NCBI RefSeq assembly: GCF_001305675.1
Contig: NZ_CP011853.1
Span: forward strand, 3,286,001-3,350,000
DNA length: 64,000 bases
Source: Gordonia phthalatica
Lineage (GTDB): Bacteria; Actinomycetota; Actinomycetes; Mycobacteriales; Mycobacteriaceae
Reading direction: 5' to 3'
In this document: piece by piece, positions 8,664 to 17,542 of the stretch
Position numbering within the stretch: position 1 is the stretch's first letter
How the letters are laid out: the number at the start of each line of letters is the position of its first letter
Position numbers and translations under genes: made by a program
The notes under the pieces: generated by a model
Database searches by the model: none
Told to the model about the DNA's origin: nothing
Seen by the model: only the letters and a program-made list of their open reading frames with translations

Positions 8664-9104
8664 TCAGGCCTGCGTCGCGGTGCCGCCGGCAGCGGCGATC
8701 TTCTCCTTGGCGGAGCCCGTGAACTTGTCGGCGGTGATGTCGACCTTCACGGTCAGCTCACCGTCGCCGAGCACCTTGACGAGCTCGTTCTTGCGGACGG
8801 CGCCGGCTGCGACCAGATCGGCGACACCGATGGTGCCACCCTCCGGGAACAGACGGGAGATGTCGCCGACGTTGACGACCTGGTACTCCACACGGTTGCG
8901 GTTGGTGAAGCCCTTGAGCTTCGGCAGGCGCATGTGAATCGGCATCTGGCCGCCCTCGAAGCGGGCCGGAACGTTCTTGCGCGCCTTGGTGCCCTTGGTG
9001 CCGCGGCCTGCGGTCTTACCCTTGGAACCCTCACCGCGACCCACGCGGGTCTTCTCGGTCTTCGCACCCGGTGCGGGGCGAAGGTGGTGCAGCTTGATGG
9101 TCAT
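8664..9104 (-). CDS. rplO: 50S ribosomal protein L15
   Basis: This 146-residue large-subunit assembly protein starts MTIKLHHLRPAPGAKTEKTR, followed by the glycine- and lysine-rich N-terminal arm (GRGEGSKGKTAGRGTKG) that threads into 23S rRNA. Length equals the mycobacterial form. It ends the rpsH-rplF-rplR-rpsE-rpmD-rplO run and is followed by a strong hairpin. Confidence 0.97.
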   Translation of the reverse strand: MTIKLHHLRPAPGAKTEKTRVGRGEGSKGKTAGRGTKGTKARKNVPARFEGGQMPIHMRLPKLKGFTNRNRVEYQVVNVGDISRLFPEGGTIGVADLVAAGAVRKNELVKVLGDGELTVKVDITADKFTGSAKEKIAAAGGTATQA

Positions 9105-9106
9105 GA

Positions 9107-9286
9107 CTAAACCTCTTCGACTGTCACGAGGTGACGAACCACGTTGATGAGGCCGCGGTTGATCGGGGTGTCCTCGCGGGTGACGGTCTTGCGGATGCCC
9201 TTGAGGCCAAGGGTGCGCAGGCTGTCACGCTGGTTCTTCTTGGTACCGACGGTGCCCTTGATCTGGGTGATCTTCAGCTCGGCCAT
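9107..9286 (-). CDS. rpmD: 50S ribosomal protein L30
   Basis: This 59-residue protein (ATG at 9286, TAG at 9109-9107) starts MAELKITQIKGTVGTKKNQR and contains the family's TPINRGLINVVRHLV. The gene is packed between rpsE (two bases before) and rplO (two bases after), the normal order. Confidence 0.96.
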   Translation of the reverse strand: MAELKITQIKGTVGTKKNQRDSLRTLGLKGIRKTVTREDTPINRGLINVVRHLVTVEEV

Positions 9287-9288
9287 GG

Positions 9289-9933
9289 TTATGCTCCCTT
9301 GTTGGCTGCGGCAGCGGCGCGTGCGCGCAGCATGCCGGCCGGGGCGACGTCCTCGACGGGAAGTCCACGACGGGCGGCGACCTCTTCAGGCTGCTGCAGC
9401 ATCTTCAGTGCGGCGACGGTGGCGTGAACCACGTTGATCGCGTTGTCCGAGCCGAGGCTCTTCGCGAGGACGTCGGTCACACCGGCGCACTCCAGGACGG
9501 CACGCACGGCGCCACCGGCGATGACACCGGTACCCGAGCTGGCCGGACGCAGCATCACGACACCGGCTGCGGCCTCACCCTGAACCGGGTGGGTCACGGT
9601 GCCGCCGATGAGCGGAACGCGGAAGAAGTTCTTGCGAGCCTCTTCGACGCCCTTCTGGATGGCCGCGGGAACTTCCTTGGCCTTGCCGTAGCCGACGCCG
9701 ACCAGGCCCTGACCGTCGCCGACCACCACGAGAGCGGTGAAGCTGAAGCGACGGCCGCCCTTGACGACCTTCGAGACGCGGTTGATGGTCACCACGCGCT
9801 CGAGGTGGTTCTTCTCCTCGCGCTCGCGGTTGCGGTTGTCGCGACGATCGCCGCGTCCACGGCGCTCGCCGCGGTTGTCGTTGCTGTTGTTGCCGGCGGG
9901 TCCGTTTCCGCCGTCACGCTGACGTCCGGGCAT
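9289..9933 (-). CDS. rpsE: 30S ribosomal protein S5
   Basis: This 214-residue protein acts in decoding fidelity and mRNA unwinding at the entry tunnel. Residues 1-42 are a low-complexity Gly/Asn/Arg-rich extension typical of actinobacteria. The double-stranded-RNA-binding S5 domain follows (ERVVTINRVSKVVKGGRRFS), then the C-terminal domain (GGTVTHPVQGE...SSGTGVIAGGAVRAVLE). It sits 46 bases after rplR and two before rpmD. Confidence 0.97.
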   Translation of the reverse strand: MPGRQRDGGNGPAGNNSNDNRGERRGRGDRRDNRNREREEKNHLERVVTINRVSKVVKGGRRFSFTALVVVGDGQGLVGVGYGKAKEVPAAIQKGVEEARKNFFRVPLIGGTVTHPVQGEAAAGVVMLRPASSGTGVIAGGAVRAVLECAGVTDVLAKSLGSDNAINVVHATVAALKMLQQPEEVAARRGLPVEDVAPAGMLRARAAAAANKGA

Positions 9934-9979
9934 CAGAAGTCCCCTCCGTTGATCTTGTTGGTCATCTGCAGGTTCGACA

Positions 9980-10375
9980 TCAGAGCTTCAGGCCTCCCTC
10001 GCGGGCGGCGTCAGCCAGAGCCGCGATGCGACCGTGGTACTTCTTGCCGCCGCGGTCGAAGACCACAGCCTCGATGCCTGCGGCCTTGGCGCGGGCTGCG
10101 ACCAGCTCGCCGACCTTGGCAGCCTGAGCGGACTTGTCGCCGCCGGCGGCGCGCACGTCAGCCTCGATGCTGCTGGCGGCGGCCAGGGTGTGGCCGGTCA
10201 GGTCGTCGATGACCTGGACGTGGATGTGGCGGCTGCTGCGCTTGACTGCCATGCGCGGACGCTCGGCGGTGCCGTTGACCTTCTTGCGCAGACGGAAGTG
10301 ACGACGGTTGGTCGCGGTGCGACGGCGGGTCGAGACGTCCTTGCCGAGGGGCTTACGAACAGTGGATTCACTCAT
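9980..10375 (-). CDS. rplR: 50S ribosomal protein L18
   Basis: This 131-residue protein binds 5S rRNA in the central protuberance with L5. The RRRTATNRRHFRLRKKVNG start, RPRMAVKRSSRHIHVQVIDD and the end (FDRGGKKYHGRIAALADAAR) are standard. It lies three bases after rplF. Confidence 0.97.
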   Translation of the reverse strand: MSESTVRKPLGKDVSTRRRTATNRRHFRLRKKVNGTAERPRMAVKRSSRHIHVQVIDDLTGHTLAAASSIEADVRAAGGDKSAQAAKVGELVAARAKAAGIEAVVFDRGGKKYHGRIAALADAAREGGLKL

Positions 10376-10378
10376 GTC

Positions 10379-10915
10379 TTACTTACCCGTCTTTCCGACC
10401 TTGCGGCGGATCTGCTCACCCTCGTAGCGAACGCCCTTGCCCTTGTACGGGTCCGGACGACGCAGGCGGCGGATGTTCGCCGAGATCTGGCCGACTAGCT
10501 GCTTGTCGATACCCGACACCGAGAACTTGGTCGGGGACTCCACCTGGAAGGTGATGCCCTCCGGAGCCTCGATCGGCACGGGGTGGCTGTAGCCGAGGGC
10601 GAACTCGAGGTCCTTGCCCTTGGCATGAACGCGGTAGCCGACACCGTAGATCTCCATCTTGGTGGTGTAGCCCTGCGTGACGCCGACGACCAGGTTGTTC
10701 AGCAGCGAGCGGTTGAGGCCGTGGAGTGCACGGTTCTCACGCTCGTCGTTCGGCCGGGTGACGACGATGTTGTTCTCTTCCACCGCAACCTGGATCGGCG
10801 AGGTGACGGTCAGGCTGAGTTCGCCCTTCGGTCCCTTGACCTTGACATCCTGGCCGTCGACGGTGACGTCGACTCCGGCGGGGATTGCGATGGGGTTCTT
10901 ACCAATACGCGACAT
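10379..10915 (-). CDS. rplF: 50S ribosomal protein L6
   Basis: This 178-residue protein near the factor-binding site has two repeats of the L6 fold. It begins MSRIGKNPIAIPAGVDV and ends RRPDPYKGKGVRYEGE plus a basic tail, the universal L6 signature. It lies 14 bases after rpsH. Confidence 0.97.
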   Translation of the reverse strand: MSRIGKNPIAIPAGVDVTVDGQDVKVKGPKGELSLTVTSPIQVAVEENNIVVTRPNDERENRALHGLNRSLLNNLVVGVTQGYTTKMEIYGVGYRVHAKGKDLEFALGYSHPVPIEAPEGITFQVESPTKFSVSGIDKQLVGQISANIRRLRRPDPYKGKGVRYEGEQIRRKVGKTGK

Positions 10916-10929
10916 TGTTCTTCGCTCCC

Positions 10930-11328
10930 CTACCAGACGTAAGCGAGGACTTCGCCGCCCACGCCCTGGTTTGCTGCCTGGCGGTCGGTGAGGAGGCCGG
11001 ACGACGTGGAGATGATGGCCACGCCGAGGCCGCCCAGGACCTTGGGCAGGTTGGTGGACTTTGCGTACACGCGCAGACCCGGCTTCGAAACGCGGCGGAG
11101 ACCGGCGATGCTGCGCTCGCGGGTGGGGCCGTACTTCAGGGTCACGGTGAGCTTCTTGCCGACCTCGGCGTCTTCGACGCGGTAGTCGGTGATGTAGCCC
11201 TCACGCTTGAGGATCTCGGCGATGTTCACCTTGATCTTCGACGAGGGCAGCGACACCTCGTCGTGGAACGCCGAGTTGGCGTTACGCAGACGCGTCAAGA
11301 AGTCTGCGATCGGGTCAGTCATGGTCAT
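10930..11328 (-). CDS. rpsH: 30S ribosomal protein S8
   Basis: S8 nucleates assembly of the 30S platform. I placed the start at ATG 11328 (MTMTDPIADFLTRLRNANSA, 132 residues), matching mycobacterial S8; a frame open to 11364 adds only a 12-residue non-conserved extension. The core (YGPTRERSIAGLRRVSKPGL, ISTSSGLLTDRQA) is invariant. In most bacteria rpsN sits immediately upstream; here the next upstream ribosomal gene is 30 kb away, and rpsH has its own candidate promoter. Confidence 0.97.
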   Translation of the reverse strand: MTMTDPIADFLTRLRNANSAFHDEVSLPSSKIKVNIAEILKREGYITDYRVEDAEVGKKLTVTLKYGPTRERSIAGLRRVSKPGLRVYAKSTNLPKVLGGLGVAIISTSSGLLTDRQAANQGVGGEVLAYVW

Positions 11329-11530
11329 GGTTCGACCGTCAACCTTTCTCGTAGCGGTTCCCATGCAGCGGTGTCCCCGAGATCACTCTCGGTTGGCACT
11401 GGTGGGCCTTCCACGAAGTGGATAGTTGTGCATTTTCACGCCCTTCGATGCCATTGGCTTTTCGCCGGCACCGTCGAGCTGTATGAAGTTGTGGGCCCTG
11501 GGGGCACACTTCACCCAGGCAACCTGAAAT

Positions 11531-11559
11531 ATTGTAGGGCCCTGCCAGGCAGAACCCAA
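11531..11559 (-). promoter_or_regulatory. Candidate sigma-70-type promoter for the rpsH operon
   Basis: On the minus strand TTGGGT (11559-11554) and TACAAT (11536-11531) are separated by 17 bases, a good housekeeping match. It would leave a leader of about 195 bases before rpsH. The whole 11329-11713 spacer between rpsH and the divergent gene holds no convincing gene; an open frame at 11383-11634 overlaps this promoter and has no recognisable content. Confidence 0.6.
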
Positions 11560-11713
11560 ATCAGAGCGGCGCTCCACTCCACACGATGTCGAAACCGCCG
11601 CGGGCTGGGCCTCCGCAGCTCCGTCATACATCACCGGCGCTTAACGACGCGACCGCATGCCGGGAACGCGGAGCACTACCGATTCGCCGGGGAGACACCC
11701 CTACGCTGAACCC

Positions 11714-12268
11714 ATGAACAGTCCTCAGTACCGGCCCAGCTCCGCTGGGCCGGCCGCGCCCCCGTTCCCGCCTCGGGGTGGGAACGGATTCAAGATCGCA
11801 ACGCTGATCGCCGGGGTCGTCTTCGTCGTCGTGGGCATCGCGGCCGCCGCCACCGTGGTCATGGCGCACCTGCGCGACGCACCGAGGACCGATCCCATCG
11901 CCCCTGATCCGTCTTTGACTGCCCGCGCGACGGAGATCGCCTGTCTCCCGCTGGTATTTCACGGCGGTCGCTTCGACGATGACGTCGCCCGAGCTGCCAA
12001 AGTGTTGACCGGCGCCGCGAAACGGCAGTATCTGGCGACGACGGAGGACGCTCGGAAGCTGCTGTCCCAGAAGCCGGGTGCCGCAATCGACTGCACCGTG
12101 ACTGCGGTCGGCGTCATCAGTCAGACCGGCGACTACGCACGGATCCTCGCCTTCATGACGACCCGGTCGTTAGCCGGCGCGTCCGACGCAGCCCACATGG
12201 AGTACGTGATGACACAGGTCGACGGAACCTGGTTGATCAGCACGATGACCCCACTTCCTACGACGTGA
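11714..12268 (+). CDS. Membrane-anchored protein, tandem paralogue 1
   Basis: This 184-residue protein starts at ATG 11714 (an in-frame ATG at 11657 would add 19 residues from the promoter region). It has a proline-rich cytosolic start, one helix at about residues 27-50, and an extracytoplasmic domain. The domain carries EIACLPLVFHGG, ARAAKVLTGAAKRQYL and a second cysteine (AIDCTV). The pattern recurs in the next gene, so the two arose by duplication. Overall build resembles small Mce-associated/SnoaL-like anchored proteins of mycobacteria, but I cannot assign a function. Confidence 0.7.
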   Translation: MNSPQYRPSSAGPAAPPFPPRGGNGFKIATLIAGVVFVVVGIAAAATVVMAHLRDAPRTDPIAPDPSLTARATEIACLPLVFHGGRFDDDVARAAKVLTGAAKRQYLATTEDARKLLSQKPGAAIDCTVTAVGVISQTGDYARILAFMTTRSLAGASDAAHMEYVMTQVDGTWLISTMTPLPTT

Positions 12269-12280
12269 GAGGCGCACACC

Positions 12281-12850
12281 ATGTCTGAATTCCAGCCCGG
12301 AGCCCCCGCGCCCTACCCGACGTTCGCCGCACAACCGTCGCACCTCCCCCAGCCGCCCGAATCTCGTCACGGCCGCGGATGGATGATCGCAGCGCCGATC
12401 GCCGTCGTGTGCGCGATCGCAGCGGTCGTCGTCGCCGTGTTGGCGGGAACCGGCAGATTCGATCCGGCAGAGTCCGCGGAGACCGCTGCCGACCAGGTGA
12501 TGACGCGCGCTGAGGAGATCGTCTGTCTCCCGTTCACCTACTCCGCGGCGACCTGGGACGCCGACCTCGCCCGGACCGCGGAGGTGCTGACGGGACCGGC
12601 CAAGAGGCAGTGGAACGCGATGTCCGAGTCCAACGGTCGGGTGATCCGCGAGAGCGATGTGATCGCCGAGTGCACCGTGGATCGACTGGCGCTGGAGAAG
12701 CTCGACGAGCCCACCGCGAAACTCCTTGCTCATTTGAAGGTGCACACGCGCACAAACGGCACCTCTAACGAACCGACCTTCACGTCGACCCGCGTCACGC
12801 TCACCCGGGTCGACGGCCGCTGGCTGCTCAGCGAGTTCGCCATGATGTGA
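12281..12850 (+). CDS. Membrane-anchored protein, tandem paralogue 2
   Basis: This 189-residue paralogue begins 12 bases after the preceding gene. Its layout is the same: Pro-rich start, one membrane helix (about 34-56), then a domain with EIVCLPFTYSAA, ARTAEVLTGPAKRQWN and a second cysteine (AECTV). The two conserved cysteines suggest a disulfide outside the membrane. The ending (VDGRWLLSEFAMM) matches the paralogue's VDGTWLISTM. A palindromic repeat starts 22 bases past the stop and may terminate transcription. Function is unknown. Confidence 0.7.
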   Translation: MSEFQPGAPAPYPTFAAQPSHLPQPPESRHGRGWMIAAPIAVVCAIAAVVVAVLAGTGRFDPAESAETAADQVMTRAEEIVCLPFTYSAATWDADLARTAEVLTGPAKRQWNAMSESNGRVIRESDVIAECTVDRLALEKLDEPTAKLLAHLKVHTRTNGTSNEPTFTSTRVTLTRVDGRWLLSEFAMM

Positions 12851-12871
12851 CCGTCGCATCCGTCTCCGCGT

Positions 12872-12922
12872 CAACAGTGTTCGTTGTGACCAGATCGTGG
12901 TCACAACGAACACCGACGATGC
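12872..12922. repeat. Palindromic repeat element, copy 1
   Basis: A perfect 16-bp inverted repeat (GTGTTCGTTGTGACCA at 12877-12892, complement at 12898-12913, loop GATCG) is flanked by CAACA on the left and GACGATGCG on the right. A second copy with the same arms and the same flanks lies at 14011-14061, just past the next gene. It could act as a T-less terminator, but shared flanking bases outside the stem point to a dispersed repeat. Confidence 0.75.
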
Positions 12923-13046
12923 GAAACCTGTGGACGAGCCCGCGAAACGACCGGACGCATCCACAGCCCGCCCTGATCGACGGCGCCGCGATCGTCCTGG
13001 GCGCAAGGTCACCGACATGGGGACCTCCGGGGAGAACAGCATTGCA

Positions 13047-13997
13047 ATGGCGCGACTGATCGGACTGCTGCGGGAACAGGAGGGAGCGGTATCGCGTCAG
13101 CAGGTGCTGGCGTGCGGGTTGGACTCCGGCTTCATTCGCAGACGCCTGCGCCGCGGGGAATGGGTGACGGTCCATTCCGGCGTCTACATCACGCACAACG
13201 GGCCGATGACCTGGTTGCAGCGCGCGTGGTGCGCGATCCTGTCGGCAGAGCCCGCAGCACTGTGGGACGAGTCTGCACTGCTCGTCGCGTCAGGGCGAGC
13301 GGACCGACTCGGCGGAACCGACCCGATCCACGTCGCCGTGGCTTCCGGCCGACGAATGGTGCCGAAGTCGGGCGTCGTCTTCCACCACCGCCTCGATCTC
13401 GCGGCCGACGCCCTGCCGAACGCGCGTCCGCCGCGGCTCCGAGTGGAGGAGGCGGTGCTCGACGTCGCCGCTCGCGCAACGACCGAACTGGCGGCGATCG
13501 CGGTGCTCGCCGATCCCGTGCAGGCACGGCTGACGACGGCCGAGCGGCTCCTCGCCCACCTCGAACGTCGGACTCGCATCCGCCGGCGCACACTCCTGCA
13601 CGACATCCTTCTCGACGTGGCGCGCGGCAGTTGTTCGGTGCTCGAGCATCGCTTTCTCACGCAGGTGGAACGTGCGCACGGCCTGCCCGCTCCCGATCGA
13701 CAGGCGCCGACGCAGACCGCCCGCCCCGGATTCCGCGATCTGCACTATCCCGAACTGGGGCTGATCGTCGAACTGGACGGCCGACTCTTCGACGACGACG
13801 CACTGTCGCGCTTCCACGACATGGAGCGGGATCTCGATGCCGCCGTCCATCTCGACGACCGCACCATCCGACTGTGCTGGGGGCAGGCCGTCGTGCGGTC
13901 GTGCTCGACGGCCGACAGGCTGGGCGTCATCATGAATCGCCACGGCTGGGCCGGGCGAGCGACGCCGTGCTCATCACCGGACTGCGCGGTCCGGTGA
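13047..13997 (+). CDS. AbiEi-like winged-helix / DUF559-type protein
   Basis: I chose ATG 13047 (316 residues) because a GGGGAGAA ribosome site lies ten bases upstream and the protein then begins at the helix-turn-helix domain; ATG 13017 is possible. Residues 1-60 (EQEGAVSRQQVLACGLDSGF, IRRRLRRGEWVTVHSGVY) match the N-terminal domain of AbiEi-type antitoxins. The C-terminal part (LHYPELGLIVELDGRLF...MERDLDAAV) resembles DUF559, a very-short-patch-repair-like nuclease fold. Such genes are abundant in actinobacteria, usually without an adjacent toxin, as here. Function is inferred only from folds. It sits between two copies of a palindromic repeat. Confidence 0.72.
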   Translation: MARLIGLLREQEGAVSRQQVLACGLDSGFIRRRLRRGEWVTVHSGVYITHNGPMTWLQRAWCAILSAEPAALWDESALLVASGRADRLGGTDPIHVAVASGRRMVPKSGVVFHHRLDLAADALPNARPPRLRVEEAVLDVAARATTELAAIAVLADPVQARLTTAERLLAHLERRTRIRRRTLLHDILLDVARGSCSVLEHRFLTQVERAHGLPAPDRQAPTQTARPGFRDLHYPELGLIVELDGRLFDDDALSRFHDMERDLDAAVHLDDRTIRLCWGQAVVRSCSTADRLGVIMNRHGWAGRATPCSSPDCAVR

Positions 13998-14010
13998 CGA
14001 GCACGGGAAT

Positions 14011-14061
14011 CAACAGTGTTCTCTGTGACCCGAATCCGGTCACAAAGAACACTGACGATGC
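14011..14061. repeat. Palindromic repeat element, copy 2
   Basis: Arms AGTGTTCTCTGTGACC (14015-14030) and GGTCACAAAGAACACT (14038-14053) pair with one mismatch. The left flank CAACAGTGTTC and right flank GACGATGCG match copy 1 at 12872-12922. It starts 14 bases past the stop of the AbiEi-like gene and 82 bases before the pseudokinase gene. Confidence 0.75.
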
Positions 14062-14142
14062 GTATTCACTCGATCGACAGGATTCCGAATCCGAGATTCC
14101 CCCGCTGTACGGTATGGCGGATCACGAAGTTCGGGGGATTTG

Positions 14143-16284
14143 ATGAACCCGCTCCAGCCCGGCGACGCCTTCGCCGGTTACACGATCGAACGGCTCCTCT
14201 CGGAAGACGGGATGCGCGAGGTCTACCTGGCACGCGACCCACGGCTGCCGCACCGCGACGCACTGACGATCTTCGCCGCTCCCCTCACGGACGACGACCA
14301 ATTCCGTGCCCGACTGGACCGCGAAGCGGGCCTGGTCTCCCGACTCCGGCACCCCGTCATCGCCGGGATCTCCGACCGCGGCGAGTCCGACGGCCGCCTC
14401 TGGATCGCCTCCGAGTACATCGACGGCCCCGACCTCGCCGCCGTCGCCCGGAGCGGACCGATGCCGCACGAGCAGGTCGCTCAAGTGATCGGCCAGGTCG
14501 CCGACGCCCTCGACGCGGCCGGTGCACTCGGCCTGGTCCACGGCACCGTCGCACCCGCGACCATCCGACTGGCCCCCGGCGGACACGCCCGCCTCACCGG
14601 ATTCGGCATCGCGCACGCACAGCCCGCCACCGACACCGCTCTCTTCTCCTCGCCGGAGCGACTGCAGCAGCAGGCCACCGACACCCGATCGGATCAGTAC
14701 TCGCTGGCCTGCACCGCGTTCCTTCTGCTGACCGGTACCGCTCCCTACGGTGCGACGGCGGAGGTCGCCCGCGCCCACATCCACGAGCCGGTCCCGAGCA
14801 TCTCCGCCCGCCGCCCGGGGCTCCCGACAGCCCTCGACGCGGTCTTCCAGCGGGCTCTCGCGAAGAATCCCGCCGACCGCTACCCCAGCAGCCGGGAGTT
14901 CGCAGCCGACCTCCAGCGGGCCCTCTCCGCGCCCACGCAGCCGCCGCCGCCTGCCGCGCCACCGAAGCGCCGCTCCCGCAAACGCCTCGCGATCATCCTC
15001 GGCGCCATCGCGCTCGTCAGCGTCCTGATCGTCGCTGGCGGCGTCTACGTGGTGCGGACCTACATCAACCCGCCGACGGTGACCGCCTCGGACGACGCCG
15101 CCGATCTGACGAAGGATCCGGTGGGCACGCCGCTGCCGTCGCTCGACGACAAGCCGTCGACCGTCAAATGGGAGTTCACCGTGCCCGGCGAAGACTCGGA
15201 CGTCCCCGTCCCGATCGGCGGGACCCGCGACTACGCCCTGTTCACCACCGGTGACTACCTCGCAGACACCACCGTTCTGCACATCGTCGACGCCGAGACC
15301 GGCAAGAGCGTCCGGGATCTGACGTTCCCCGGGCCGGGCGGCATCGGGGCCTGCGAGAACTTTCAGACCCCGAACACCGTGGTCTGCCGCGTCGACGCTT
15401 CCACCTTCGCGACCATCGACCTCACCACCGGCACGGTCCACCGCTTCACCGGCCCCGAATCCGGCGACATCAGCGTCACCGGCGACGTCGTCTTCATCGG
15501 CAATGACGAGAAGACCGGGTCGGCGTACGACATCACCGGACGCAAGCTCTGGTCGTCGTCGGGTCGTCTCGACTTCATGCCTCCGCCGGGGTCTCCCGTC
15601 GTCGGCCAGACCGACGGGACGGTGTTCACCGTTCGCGACATCAAGACGGGTGACGCCGTGTACACCCGCGACACCTCGAAGTCGGTCGACGGGCATCACA
15701 TCGTGAATTTCCACTGGGCCCCGTTCCTCAGCGGTTTCGCGGTGAAGATCCTGGGTCGAGATCAGGTCGAGTTGTTCGACGCGGCAGGCAAGCGGACGGC
15801 CGTCGCCGAGGAGGGATGGCTCCCCGTCGAGTACTCGCCGTCATCGCACAACGGGCAACCCGCCGCCACCCCGCTGCCCGTCCTCGTCAACGAGAAGGGC
15901 AGTCGCACCGCGACCTTCCACCCCGGAACCGGGGAACCCGCGGTCACCGTCTCGCTGATGTACCCCGCCCAGTTCATCAAAGGCGCGGTCGGAACCAGGA
16001 TCGTCGTCTCGTACAGAGCAACATCGCTGGAGGCGCCGAAGGTCGGCAAGAACGGCACCGCGTTCCAGTGGTTCGACGCCTACGAAGCGAAGTCCGGCGC
16101 ACTCTCCCTCGGTGTCCCGACCGTTCTCGGCACCGACGGGACCACGATCGTCGTCGACGACGATGACGACCGCGTCAAGGCCTACGGCCCCGACTCCGGA
16201 ACCGAGGCCTGGACCATCCGCACCCGAGGCGAGGTGGTCGGCGGCGGCGGACGGGTCTACGACGCGAACCGGCGCGTGATCTGA
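14143..16284 (+). CDS. Transmembrane pseudokinase with extracellular beta-propeller domain
   Basis: This 713-residue protein starts at ATG 14143 behind TTCGGGGG. Residues 10-262 have the fold of a PknB-type Ser/Thr kinase: conserved alpha-C Glu61, SSPERLQ, RSDQYSLACTAFLLLTG. Every catalytic residue is replaced: the ATP-binding lysine is Thr42 (ALTIF), HRD is His133-Gly134-Thr135 with the following Lys and Asn also lost (HGTVAPATI), and DFG is Gly153-Phe-Gly. A Pro-rich linker leads to one helix (282-304) and about 400 extracellular residues of repeated strands with PQQ/WD-like 'TGKxV..', 'GRKLW..' motifs, suggesting a beta-propeller sensor. It should bind rather than phosphorylate partners. 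A paralogue lies at 20503-22446. Confidence 0.85.
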   Translation: MNPLQPGDAFAGYTIERLLSEDGMREVYLARDPRLPHRDALTIFAAPLTDDDQFRARLDREAGLVSRLRHPVIAGISDRGESDGRLWIASEYIDGPDLAAVARSGPMPHEQVAQVIGQVADALDAAGALGLVHGTVAPATIRLAPGGHARLTGFGIAHAQPATDTALFSSPERLQQQATDTRSDQYSLACTAFLLLTGTAPYGATAEVARAHIHEPVPSISARRPGLPTALDAVFQRALAKNPADRYPSSREFAADLQRALSAPTQPPPPAAPPKRRSRKRLAIILGAIALVSVLIVAGGVYVVRTYINPPTVTASDDAADLTKDPVGTPLPSLDDKPSTVKWEFTVPGEDSDVPVPIGGTRDYALFTTGDYLADTTVLHIVDAETGKSVRDLTFPGPGGIGACENFQTPNTVVCRVDASTFATIDLTTGTVHRFTGPESGDISVTGDVVFIGNDEKTGSAYDITGRKLWSSSGRLDFMPPPGSPVVGQTDGTVFTVRDIKTGDAVYTRDTSKSVDGHHIVNFHWAPFLSGFAVKILGRDQVELFDAAGKRTAVAEEGWLPVEYSPSSHNGQPAATPLPVLVNEKGSRTATFHPGTGEPAVTVSLMYPAQFIKGAVGTRIVVSYRATSLEAPKVGKNGTAFQWFDAYEAKSGALSLGVPTVLGTDGTTIVVDDDDDRVKAYGPDSGTEAWTIRTRGEVVGGGGRVYDANRRVI

Positions 16285-16375
16285 GGTCGACGGTGCTCGA
16301 CGCGACCGCAGATGGATGACGCCGAACACCACCGATCCGCGCGAGTGGCGCATCCCGCGGCCTTTGTTCTTTTCG

Positions 16376-16715
16376 GGTACGCGCGACGGATCGAAGGCCA
16401 TCGACCCCGAGCGGGCCGTGAAGGTGCGGTGGGCGCCGTTCCGCGGGGGGCTTCGCCGTGCAGGTCGGCGATTACGACGACTACCAGGTGGAGTTGTACG
16501 ACGCGTCGGGCAAACGCACAGCCGTCGCCCCGAAGGGCTGGCGCGTCGTCGATTACGCGTCGACCGGAGGCATGACCGCCACGTTCGATCCCGCGACCGG
16601 GAAGCCCGTCGTCACCGTGCGACTGGAGTCGTACGCGGGACAGATCGAGCGCGCCGACTACGGCCTCATCACCGCCGGCGGCAGGCCCTACGACCGGAAC
16701 CGTCGCCTCATCTGA
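16376..16715 (+). pseudogene. Broken duplicate of the beta-propeller C-terminus
   Basis: Two frames together align with the end of the preceding gene. The first reads TRDGSKAID...VRWAPFRG (compare TRDTSKSVD...FHWAPFLSG). After a run of six G (16445-16450) the match continues in another frame with GFAVQVGDYDDYQVELYDAS (compare GFAVKILGRDQVELFDAAG), then GKRTAVAPKGW, and ends GGRPYDRNRRLI (compare GGRVYDANRRVI). It has no kinase part, a frameshift and internal loss, so it is a partial tandem duplication in decay. The downstream 85-codon frame from 16458 could still be translated, but I see no reason to think it functional. Confidence 0.75.
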
Positions 16716-16854
16716 TCTCGCGTCAGCGATCGCGACCAACCCGGGCCTAAGAATTCTGATGTCGGCCCCTCGGACCAAATATGCCCCAAGATTCGCAATG
16801 GGGGCCATCAGCGGGCAGAGTGGTGGCGCTGGTTCGCGCGTGGAAGGACGGTAG

Positions 16855-17542
16855 TTGCGAGCATTTCGGTCCCCGAGTCCCGACGAACGCGAGTTCCACG
16901 CCTCGTATGTCGAAGCGGGACGTGCCAACAAGTTCGAGCTCTGGCTGGTCCTGCTGGTGATGCTGAGCGGGCTCCTCCTGCTCCAAGCCGTCGTCCTCGG
17001 CGTTCCGTCGAGCGTGCTCCCGCCATGGACGTACTTCGGGATCGCAGTCCTGATCCCCGCCGCCCTCCGCTAGCTCAGCAGCAGTCCGCACAGCCCCGTC
17101 CATCGCTGGTCGACGGAGCTGTTCATCCTGTCCGTCTTCATCGACACCGGATGTCTGATGGCGGCGCGCGTGATATGCCTCCGCCACGGCTACGACGCGG
17201 TCCCGATCATCGTGCCCGTCGCCGTGATCGCGGCACTCCTGGTGGTGCAGATCCCGTTCCGGACCTTGGCGCCGACCGTCATCGCGGCCTTCGCGGCGGT
17301 CGCCTCGGTCGAACTCACGATGATCCCCGTCACCAGCAATCGGCTCTTCGGACTGGCAGCGGGCGGCGCGATCCTCCTGGTGCCGCTGGCGTCGTCGTTC
17401 CAGTTCGAGCGGATGACCCACAACGCCTGGCGCCGCAGGCAGCAGTTGAACGTTCTCGCCGCCACCGAACTCGCTGACCGGCCTCGCGAACCGCCGCACG
17501 TTCCGCGACGCCTTCCGGGACGCCGCGCGCGACGCCTCCTCA
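16855..17542 (+). pseudogene. Decayed first TM-GGDEF module (nonsense plus frameshift)
   Basis: From a TTG at 16855 the frame encodes a polar start and membrane segments (LWLVLLVMLSGLLLLQAVVL). It hits TAG at 17071-17073, then continues in the same frame with more membrane segments (IIVPVAVIAALLVVQIPF and on to FERMTHNAWRRRQQLNVLAA). Near 17465 the frame is shifted by one base: the expected GGDEF entry LTGLANRRTFRDAFRDAARD is read only in another frame (from CTGACCGGCCTC). The layout mirrors the intact module downstream, so this is the 5' part of a tandem double cyclase that has been inactivated. Confidence 0.75.

Noticed and set aside
11383..11634. Minus-strand frame upstream of rpsH
   Set aside because: It overlaps the candidate rpsH promoter, has no family resemblance and no ribosome site.
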